From NCBI RefSeq assembly GCF_050624435.1, contig NC_134541.1, positions 5,963,983 to 6,027,982 on the forward strand: a stretch of 64,000 nucleotides of DNA. The letters are read 5' to 3'. The translations under genes and the position numbers were made by a program. The stretch's first letter is position 1; every line of letters begins with the position of its first letter. The DNA comes from Tenrec ecaudatus (taxonomy: Eukaryota; Chordata; Mammalia; Afrosoricida; Tenrecidae). Below the pieces are notes generated by a model. It worked only from the letters and a program-made list of their open reading frames with translations. It was not told where the DNA came from and ran no database searches. Of the stretch, positions 55,624 to 64,000 are shown one piece after another.

Positions 55624-55905
55624 CTAACCACTTTGAGCCATGCTTAAGCAGCCAGAGCCCTGGAGATAAGTCCTCTGCCATCGGATCTTTAAGACGTTGC
55701 ACCCACTGGCCTATGAGCGTACAGCATTCTGCATCATGGCGTGAGTCAAAAGATGGATTTTTGGACTAGTGTTGAACTTATGGAATTGATCTGGGTTAGG
55801 ATGTTTCCTTCATATCTAATTCTTAATATAAAACGCTCTTACACACATATATGAGTGTCTGGATTTTTTTGTGTTCAACCCAGTCTAATATATTATGGAG
55901 ACTTT
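55575..55905 (-). mobile_element. LTR-like element, family 2, ending the finger array
   Basis: Collinear with the inner and right part of 17541-18037 (GAGGCAGGCCACACGCTGTC, AGAGCCCTGGA, TTGATCTGGGTTAGGATGTT, CACATATATGAGTGTCT). It begins just after the last finger of unit 3 and provides the stop codon. Finger fossils resume on its far side. Confidence 0.6.
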
Positions 55906-55914
55906 ACTAATGTA

Positions 55915-57045
55915 GATAGAGGACGCAGGCTAGGCTATAGGTGCAACTCAATGCTCATTGCATTTGAGATAATGCACTCGAAGAAGCCACGTGTGTGTAA
56001 GTAGTGTTGGTGATGTCTTATTAAGAAGTTACGTCTCCTCACACAGCAGAGGACCCACTCAGGAGACAAGCCCCATGTGTGTTAGTGTGAGCAAGGCTGT
56101 AGCAAAAGTCCCATCTTCTCAAACACCTAATGCTGAGGCCTGCACAGCAGTAAAGCGAGAACCTGATGGGACAGAGATGTAAGAAAGAGAAACAGACAAG
56201 GTGGGGTTGGGAGGTCTGCTCAGAGTTCAACCCCAGGCAGCTTTATTGAAAAGCTTTCATACAATCCGAGGTCCTTGGCAAGCAAAACATTGCTTTGCAC
56301 CTTATTCCTTAAAACGTCATGGTACATCTTAATTCAAATCAGTACCTTCTATAATAATCACTTTGTCCTTCAGACAATCAGTATTGTAAAGGGTAATGCA
56401 AAGCCTTGGACTACACCCAGGTCCCTGACTTATGGGCCAAACCACCAGTGACTGTCACCCTGGTAGCTGCTCCTTGAGAACCCAAGTGCAGGTGGGAAAC
56501 CAGATGGGTCAGGACTATGGTAGAGGCTTTAGCTCCAATTCAACTGTCATACATCTCAGGGTTTATTCAGGAGACTGAAGATCAGGTATAAGAAGTGTAG
56601 GTGAGACTAACTGGTGAAATCAAATCGTAGACACCAGAGGACATAGTCAAGAGATGCCACATTGTTATTAAGGGGACAAGGCTACTCACCAACTAAATTT
56701 TCTTTCCCACCAGAAGACACGCTCGGGAGAAGTCGTGTGTGCAAAATGTGTGTGTGTGTGTGAGCTGTAGCTAGAAGCAAAGACTTTAAACACCAGAAGC
56801 TCACTCTGGAGAAGCCTGTTGTTTGCAGTGAGTGTGTGTGGAGGCGTTGGCTGGAGTTCAGCCCTATGTCACAGGACACAACAGAAGCTTTGTACGCCAG
56901 AGGATTACACTAGAAGAAGACAGAGGCACACTTCTGTGTACCTCAGAGAACAGGTTTCTGTCGACAGGGAGAATGTGAGTTGTTTGCAACCTAAGCCATA
57001 CCTCTTGTACCAGAAGCCACAGGGAGAAGAGTTGTGAGGACAGGA
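55915..57045 (+). pseudogene. Decayed tail of the unit 3 finger array
   Basis: At least six recognisable but frame-broken fingers in the same orientation. Examples are 55975-56130 (AAGCCACGTGTGTGTAAG, CACACAGCAGAGGACCCACT), 56515-56570 (GGTAGAGGCTTTAGCTCC), 56625-56660 and 56700-56830 (CACCAGAAGACACGCTC, GAGAAGCCTGTTGTTTGC). The ancestral exon was therefore about 1.4 kb longer than the present one. Confidence 0.7.
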
Positions 57046-57382
57046 TCTATGGAGGCAACTTGATTTCAGGGACCTTTTTTAGCTCACGTAGGAAAACAAA
57101 ATGCTGCCACCACAAATCAGGACGTAACCACCTCTGAAAGATTTTGAGGAGAAATCTGTCTGCCTGTGCTCTGAATAGAGATCCAGGTATCCATCGTAAC
57201 TACACAAGTGTATGCACATTCTGTAGTCAAATGGAATAACGAAGCTTAAGTCTTCTAAAATTGCTTGACGTTTTTTCTTCATAAACCAGCTCATTCCAAC
57301 AGTTGTCCTTTCGGTTGTAGCTAAACGTTAATTTACTAAACCACACATACATCTGTGTAACTCATTTGGCTTCAAAAATAAA

Positions 57383-57525
57383 ACTGTTCACTGCCATTTA
57401 GTCAATTCTGAATTATAGTGACCCTTGTGGCCAAAGTAGAATGACTTTGGGTTTCTAAGACTAAAGCTCAGGGAGCACAATGCCTCATCTTTGCCCACTG
57501 AGCATTTGGTGGATTGGAACTATTA
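57383..57525 (-). mobile_element. AfroSINE
   Basis: Reverse AfroSINE beginning TTCACTGCCATTTAGTCAAT, at the position paralogous to 38675-38835. Confidence 0.65.
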
Positions 57526-57739
57526 TAAAATATTATAAAATAAAATAATATGCAAGAAATACATAGGGGAAATCAGGAACTAGTGTAAGTAGAGTATTAG
57601 CTTTGGGTGTTGATGGGGCAAAAAGTCTCAGGTTCCGGGGGAGTACTAGTATTCCCATCTATGGTTTACAAGACTAGTCTAATACTGAGATTACATGCAT
57701 TCTTTCATGTTTTCGAGAACGCTAATGGTTCATATTGAA

Positions 57740-58315
57740 AGGTAGTTAGATTTAGGGACAAAGGGGTTGTCACCCCAATGCTGTAAAGGCCACATACAGG
57801 GATTGGAAAGAAATCAGGCACCCTACTTGGACACCCACGGTAAGACCCAAAGGAGCATGTACAGAGTGGGACTCCCTAGCACAGGTGAAACTTAAGACCT
57901 ACCTTCCACCCAGGCCATGACTTCACCCAGGTAGGTCTAAACTCTGCCAGAGGTCAACCAATACCTTCAACCACACCTCCCCAACCAGAGATGTTAAATA
58001 TACAGGTCACGCCCCCCTATTTTATTCTCTTGGACTCTGCTTCAGTTCAGCCGTAAGTCAAGGGTGGAGGGCTTACTCAGGACCCGCGTGTTCTTGGCCT
58101 CTTTGTCCCTGGGGATTCCCCAGTTCCATATGTGTGGGTGTCTTTTCCACATTTTGTGTGCCTAGTTGTGAAATCCAATGCAGCTTCCTTGCATCTTGGC
58201 ACACTCCAGAAACACTGTGTACCCTTTTGAGACTGTAAAACCTGAAACTTCTGTTCTTCATAAAACACTTGGGTTACAGAAGTGCTTTTGCAACGTGAAT
58301 TCTTTCAGCGCCGTG
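57740..58315 (+). mobile_element. Solo LTR-like element (family 1)
   Basis: Collinear with 10908-11531 from GGAAAGAAATCAGGCACCC to the GTGAATTCTTTCAGC block. It contains TTTAAATATACAGG as a TATA-like site and TTCATAAAACAC as a polyadenylation-like site. A family-2 element joins its right end. Confidence 0.55.
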
Positions 58316-58610
58316 AAGCCACTGAGGGGCCCCTGCCAGCGCTGAGATGCTTATGATGCCACTGGATCCAAAGACTTACTACTCACTGGCTTGTGATTGT
58401 CCTGCATTTGGCTTCATTGCATGTGTTTTGTGAGTCTGAAGAGGACTTTATGGATTGGTATCCAACATATGGGCTGATATCAGACTACGGCCTCGGACTG
58501 GACTGGGTTGGGATGTTTTCTTAATGTACAATTGCTCTTGTATATAAACCTCTTCTTTATACACATGTGTCTCCATGAACTTCTCTAGTCTACCCAGACT
58601 AACACACATG
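58316..58610 (-). mobile_element. LTR-like element, family 2, partial
   Basis: Matches 17745-18037 and ends in CTACCCAGACTAACACAC. Confidence 0.5.
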
Positions 58611-59104
58611 AAGAAAGATGAGATGAACAGTAGCTAGGGCAGTTACAATAAAAGGGAGAATAAAGTGAAATGTGAAGAAGTGGGTGAGTGTGACTTTATC
58701 AACTGATCCATCCTAAGTTTGTCCTGATATGTGGGATTGCTGATAGGAGCTTTGTAATTACTGTTGCATCTCAAAAAAAGAGTTTTCAAAAGCTGAACAA
58801 AGTTCCAAAATTGAAGTGTGTTCATTTCAGGAAATATGTTCATTTTCAGGAAGAACGGGGATATACTTTCATAGCATTGGGAAACCTCATTTTGTTGCTA
58901 TTGAGATAGATTAGCAGGGCTGCCGTTGTTTTGGGGTGATTGTGTTTGTTTTTTTTTTTCTTTCCAACTTTCCCCTTTTCCCCAAAACCCAAATTAAGTG
59001 CCAGCTGGTTGGTAGCACTCATAGCGAACCCTGGTGACAAAGTGAGTTTATACATTGGGCTGCTAACCACATGGCAAGGGAAAACCACCGGCCAACTTTA
59101 TTCG
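58611..59104. other. Intergenic, little recognised
   Basis: No gene. 59025-59100 is a degraded forward AfroSINE piece (TTGGGCTGCTAACCACATGG). Confidence 0.4.
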
Positions 59105-60050
59105 TTTTCCCTGGGGGGAAATACCTCAGTTCTTGCCTCACATGAAAGCCTGCTTTGTAATCCAAGTGGGTTTTCTCTTTTCTTTTCTTTTTTTTAAAAT
59201 TTTTTTATTTTAACAATTTATTGGGGCTGATACAATTCTTTTCACAGTTCATACATATACATACATCAATTGTATAAAGCACATCTGTACAGTCTTTGCC
59301 CTAATCATTTTTTTCTCTTTTCTTCTTTTACATTTTATTAGGGACTCAAACAACTCTTACCACAATCCATACATATACATACATCAATTGTATAAAGCAC
59401 ATCCATACATTCCCTGCCCCAATCATTCTCAAGGCATTTGCTCTCCACTTAAGCCCCTTGCATCAGGTCCTCTTCCAAGTGGGTTTTATAGAGGACGGGA
59501 GAAGTTTCAGGTTTTCCGGTCTCAAAAGAGTTCACGCTATTTCAGGAAGTGCCAAACTGCCCGGAAGCCGCTCTGGGTCCACAAACGAACACGGGCAACC
59601 TCATGGGGCTGTGCACCCACACATGTGACCTAAGGCCAGCGAGCGAGCCCCATGCCCAGCGCAGAAGCAGGGTAAAAAAGAGGAGGGAATCCTCTCTGAC
59701 CCGCCCCTGACCGCAGTGGGGGTCAAAGAGACCGGCCCTCCCACTGCCAGGGTATTTTAAATCTCCAGCTGGGGAGGCATGGTGGAAGGGATTGGTAGAC
59801 CCCATTGACTGAATTAAGCCGACCTGGGTGGGGTTATGAGCCTGGGCCTAGTTTGGGCCGCCCAGGTATAACGTGTATCTAGCTGGGCGGTGGGCATGGC
59901 GCTGGATTGGAGCATGCCCAGTTAGTGTCTTCACAGGTGTTTAATGCTCACCTCATTCCTTCCCAATCTCCGTTATGGGGGCCTATGCAGGGAGGGCAGC
60001 CTGTGCATGGGGGAGACAATCCCTCTATCCTTATCCTGGCTACCTAACAA
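59105..60050 (-). mobile_element. Solo LTR-like element (family 1), split by LINE tails
   Basis: Reverse family-1 copy whose complement runs through GAGACCGGAAAACCTGAAAC and a TATAAAACCC-type polyadenylation region. LINE material (59175-59473, at least two minus LINE 3' ends) is inserted between two copies of TCCAAGTGGGTTTT (59161-59174 and 59474-59487). Outer ends are approximate. Confidence 0.55.
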
Positions 60051-60459
60051 CTTCACATGAGAAAGATGAGGCAGTCTCCTTGAAAGAATAGTTACAGTTA
60101 ATAAAAATGAGGTCTACCCTATGAAAATCTTTCCAATTCCCAGTACCAGTTTACATAAGAAAGAACTCAGCTGCCCTCTAAACAAAGGATACACATTTTG
60201 GTTTCCTGTTGAACTTTAGTCCAGACAGTTTGTTTGAAGGCCATGGCCATGGCCACTGCCTCTAGGGATGATCATTGTGGTGCATTGTGATGCAGTTCCT
60301 GCTTAGAATGGTTTGAAGAGAATATTCCTCTATGGCTGTGAATTACTGGTGTGTCTCTTAGACCACAAGATCCCTGGGGAGCTGTGGCTAATCTCTGAGG
60401 AGTTTGGAACTAATAATTTAAACTCTAATACCATTCCCTCCATCTAATTTGGATTTTAT

Positions 60460-60590
60460 TATATTTACACTTGGTGTTCACACAGGCCTATGTGGCTCTT
60501 CCATGTGGACTTAATTGACACCTCACTTCAATGGCAGCTTGTTTGAAGACAAACCTTTAAGACCCCACATGCTGTTATTTTGATAGTTGG
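60460..60590 (-). mobile_element. Older LINE fragment
   Basis: Matches the minus LINE landmarks at 1-150 and 63060-63200 (TTGGATTTTATTATATTTAC, CTTCCATGTGGACTTAATTG). Confidence 0.5.
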
Positions 60591-60599
60591 ATATAAGAC

Positions 60600-60770
60600 C
60601 CCTGGGGAGTTGTGGTTAATCTCTGGGTGGTTTGGAACTCACCAAATGCCCTGTGTGAGAAGGATGAGGCTGTTGACTTCTTTAAAGATTCCAATTCTAG
60701 AAATCTTGTAGTTTTACTCTGTCCTATTGGGTTACTGTGAGTTGGAATCGACCTGGATAAAATCTTGTTT
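60600..60770 (+). mobile_element. AfroSINE
   Basis: Forward AfroSINE, best seen in its tail: TCCTATTGGGTTACTGTGAG followed by TTGGAATCGACCTGG. Confidence 0.6.
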
Positions 60771-60867
60771 TAACAGTCAAGAGATTGAAGTTGCCTTTTA
60801 CAAAATCCTATTCCTTTCAACATGTTAACATTTGTGGTAAAAATATTTAACCACCTATGTGACAAAA

Positions 60868-61065
60868 GGGGCCCTAGTCGTGTAGTGGTTAAGAGTTGGA
60901 TCACAAGGTCAGCATTTCAAAACCATCAGCCCCTCCAAGGGAGAAAGATGGAGCTTTCTACTTCCAGAAAGAATTACACACTCAGAAACTCACAGGAGCA
61001 GTTCTACCCTGTCTTATGGGGTTGCTAAGAATTAGAATTGACTGCATGTCAGTGAGTTTTCTTTG
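60868..61065 (+). mobile_element. AfroSINE at a duplicated site
   Basis: Forward AfroSINE with tRNA-like head and tail motif TTATGGGGTTGCTAAG. It is the paralog of 12446-12650, with the same left flank (CCACCTATGTGACAAAAGG). Confidence 0.8.
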
Positions 61066-61178
61066 ATATGGGCACCTAACCATCAGCATAGAAATGAGCA
61101 GTAAACAAACCAACCAACTGGTGTGAAACTGTGAGTCAAAATAAGCACATTGGCAGTGGGTTTTGGGGTGAAGATTTT

Positions 61179-61674
61179 TTAAAAAACATTTTATTAGGGG
61201 CTCATACAACTCTTATCACAGTCCATACATATACATACATCAATTGTATAAAGCACATCAGTACATTCTTTGCCCTAATCATTTTCAAAGCATTTGCTCT
61301 CCACTTAAGCCCTTTGCATCAGGTTCTCCTTTCCCCCCACTCTCCCTCCCCGCTCCCCTCTCCCTCATGAGCGAGCCCTTGATAATCTATAGATTATTAT
61401 TTTGTCATATCTTGCCCTATCCGGAGTCTCCCTTCACCCCCTTCTCTGTTGTCCGTCCCCCAGGGAGGAGGTCACATGTAGATCCTTGTAATCAGTTCCC
61501 CCTTTCCAACCCACTTACCCTCTACCCTCCCAGTATCGCCCCTCAGCCCCTGATTCTGGAGGTATCATCCACCCTGGATTCTCTGTGCCTCCGGCTCCTG
61601 TATGCACCAGTGTACATCCTCTGCTCTATCCAGACTTGCAAGGTAGAATTCGGATCATGGTAGTTGGGGGGGTA
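61179..61674 (-). mobile_element. LINE 3'-end copy with TSD
   Basis: Flanked by GGGTGAAGATTTT at 61166-61178 and 61675-61687. The unit 2 flank at 13430 shows the empty site, so this insertion postdates that duplication. Confidence 0.8.
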
Positions 61675-63049
61675 GGGTGAAGATTTTAGTAGTGTTGGGG
61701 TCCATGCTGTGCTTCAAACGATCCCTTCCAGGATGGACAAGACTCCCAGGGCCAGGGCCAGGGTGTAGTGATAGACTGACTCAGTGGACTTTCTTCAACA
61801 GCCAATTACCAGCCCCAAGTATATTCCCAGCCCAGCAGCTATGCCTATAGGTTAAATTAAACCCTTTTCTGTAGGGTTGATAGTGCATAAGGAGACCCCA
61901 TGCCTAGCAGAGTAGAATGGTGCTCCATAGACTTTTTACTGGCTAATTATTTTAGTAGTAGATTGCAAGAGCCTTTTCTTCCAAGTTCCTTAATTCTTCA
62001 TGAGAGAACCAATTCACTGTGTGGGAACAATGCCTCTCTGAGTGGTCTGTTGGACTTGCAATCTACTTTCAATCAAGGTCTTTCTTATGGAAACTGACTC
62101 TTCTTGTACATGCTCCTAATTGGCCATCTTACTATTTAACAATCCAAGGTCCTGAGAAGTAATTTCAGGACCTAAATGTAGCCTAACTTTCTGTGAAGGC
62201 ACTGCATGGAGTCAGGGTTCCCACTGTAGGCCACAGTCCTTCACAAACAAGTGCTTTTAGATTTTAGGCTCTAATGCAAATACCATGGACCCACATCCTG
62301 ACTCAGCACTTACTGATTCCGAGCCAGTCGTGTTTCATCAATCTCTTCTTACCCCTATGTATGAATACACATTGAGAATGATCACACCCCACAGGGATCA
62401 ATCAGGGCTGGCATTGTCATTGACCTCAGTGTCTATAGATGCTGCACCCCTTAGTTGGAGTTCAAATGTAGGGACTTCAGTTTATGGTAAGAACGAACTC
62501 TTAAAATGTGAAAAGTTTCATTGGGACAAAATTCACATATCATTCACTTTCATAGGTCAATCGTATTAAAAAGTGTTGTGTAATCATCACTATAATCTAT
62601 CCTAGAACATTTTCTTCCTTGTTGTATTCATTACTAGCTTCCATTTCCCTCCCGCCTCCCCTCCTGCACCCCCAAGAAGCATTACTCCAGTTACTGTTGC
62701 TATAGATTTACCCATCTTTGAGTTTCTTATACTGCAAAACATACCCCAAAATAGCCAGCAGAAAAACACCAACAACAGTATGAAAATATGCCAGAGGAGA
62801 AAACCTCAACTGAGAAAAAAACAGGAAATACTAAAAAGTAGAGCAAATTTAAAATGGGTTAAAAGATGAATCAAATGAACAAGTGGTAACATTTTAACTT
62901 AGTGAGATCTGCCATAGTCGAGTTTACCAGGCCCTGTGAGAGCAGGGCTATGCCCACTCATCTACTATAGTTGCAGGGGATTCCTCAGCTTGTAGAGACC
63001 CTTGGCCCCTGGGCTCCAATTGTCACCCATTGCTTCTGAAAATGGAATA

Positions 63050-63400
63050 TTCACAATTTAAGCTCTGTTACCATTTTCTCCTTCGGATTTGGATTTTATT
63101 CTCTTCATTCTAGATCACACATGCTGATGTGTTTCTTCCATGTGGAATTAGTTGTCACCTCAGTTCGATGACTCCTTGTTTGAAAACAAACTCTTAAGCC
63201 CCCGGATGCTATTATTTTTTATTCCGGGTACCATCTCATGTAGATGGCTGCTTGTTGAAGGGCAAACCTTTAACACCCAGATGCTATTATTTTTGATAGC
63301 CCGGGGCCATCTGATTTCTTTACCACACTTTGCTGTGGCATCCCTCTCTTCATGAAGTGAGGACCTAGCCAAGGTCATGTCATAAGAACTGATTGTTTTT
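63050..63400 (-). mobile_element. Older LINE fragment
   Basis: Uninterrupted counterpart of 1-259. It includes a tandem repeat of the GATGCTATTATTTTT segment (63205 and 63281). Confidence 0.5.
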
Positions 63401-64000
63401 ATATTGGGATTAGAATTAAGTGGAAGCCTGACATCCATTTACATATCTATGATTTATAAACATGATTTATAAAAATCTCTGATTCACTTTAGAGGCCTCA
63501 TTATCATTTTATGAAAGAAAATTATCAATCATGCACATGGAACATAAAATAATCTGTTGATAGTATCATTAATTGAACCAATGGTATAGAATTTAACACA
63601 CTGTTGAGGAAAGTAAGGTATATACATGCATATACTGAACCTGCAATCCATGAATTGTTCATTTGTACAGGTTAAACTCTTAAATGATGTTGCACTGTTT
63701 ACATTGACCATGGGAGTTGGTGATAGGGAAAAATTTCTAGTAGCAATTTTCTTTTTTTTGCAGGGACAGTAACAGACTTATCAGATTAGTACATGTCATG
63801 GTAAAGCTCAGAGGGCATTAAAATAGTAAATCTGCCACTTTGAAATGGCACTCATCCATTTCTTCTCACACCAGAGACTTTTAGTCTTAAGTCCAAGAGC
63901 TGCAACTACGTTTGAGGTAAAGGCCCTTCCCTTTAGTGGGGTTTCCACGTTGAGTCCTTCTGGTGTAGTCTGTGAGGATGTGTCCTTGAAAGCACAGAGT

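Larger units (their letters stand above)
60771..64000 (+). repeat. Start of a fourth duplicated unit (continues beyond window)
   Basis: Collinear with 12340-15250 apart from insertions: the shared AfroSINE at 60868-61065 (12446-12650), then 61685-62640 (13435-13960) and 63385-64000 (14050-15240). No exon is reached before the window ends. By analogy a further ZNF343-like unit, alive or dead, is expected about 2 kb past the edge. Confidence 0.65.

Noticed and set aside
1-64000. Prokaryotic-type system, phage or plasmid
   Set aside because: Introns, SINEs, LINEs, processed pseudogenes and a CpG island make the whole window vertebrate nuclear DNA.

Overview
The window is mammalian nuclear DNA, most likely from an afrotherian and probably a tenrec. 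tRNA-derived AfroSINEs occur throughout, a BovB/RTE relic of the elephant type is present, and there are three hAT elements of the SPIN type. Among afrotherians I know SPIN only from tenrecs. This species call is inference from repeat content. Interspersed repeats fill most of the window.

The backbone is a tandem family of KRAB-C2H2 zinc-finger genes on the + strand that most resemble human ZNF343. The family is related to the ZNF133/ZNF169/PRDM9 zinc-finger group, but no SET exon was seen. Each complete unit has a tiny ATG exon (28 nt), a 59-nt exon, a 127-nt KRAB-A exon and one long zinc-finger exon, all with matching splice phases. Unit 1 (about 2861-11760) is dead: its first exons are missing, an AfroSINE cuts its KRAB exon, and its finger exon carries stops and a solo LTR. 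Unit 2 (coding 16745-30084) reads open for 626 residues with 13 fingers. Between units 2 and 3 lies a remnant (37431-38640) whose finger exon has been excised, plus a stray finger fossil at 39862. Unit 3 (coding 46490-55623) reads open for 688 residues with 14 fingers. The only CpG island of the window lies upstream of it (40400-41110). A fourth unit begins near 60770 and leaves the window.

Three retrocopies lie between or inside the units. An RPL8 pseudogene sits at 22014-22860 and an RPLP1 pseudogene at 49283-49827 (minus). A retrocopy of the small membrane protein gene SMCO4 at 33391-34266 (minus) still has an intact 59-codon frame.

Mobile DNA includes many 3'-terminal copies of one LINE-like family (several with clean target-site duplications), two LTR-like families, L1 and RTE fragments, a Tigger/pogo element with a matching MITE, a mariner relic, a separate hAT MITE and the SPIN elements. 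Insertions present in one unit and absent from another give a relative order of events. Both open genes have finger arrays cut short at the 3' end by transposable elements. No bacterial-type operon, CRISPR array or tRNA/rRNA gene was seen.
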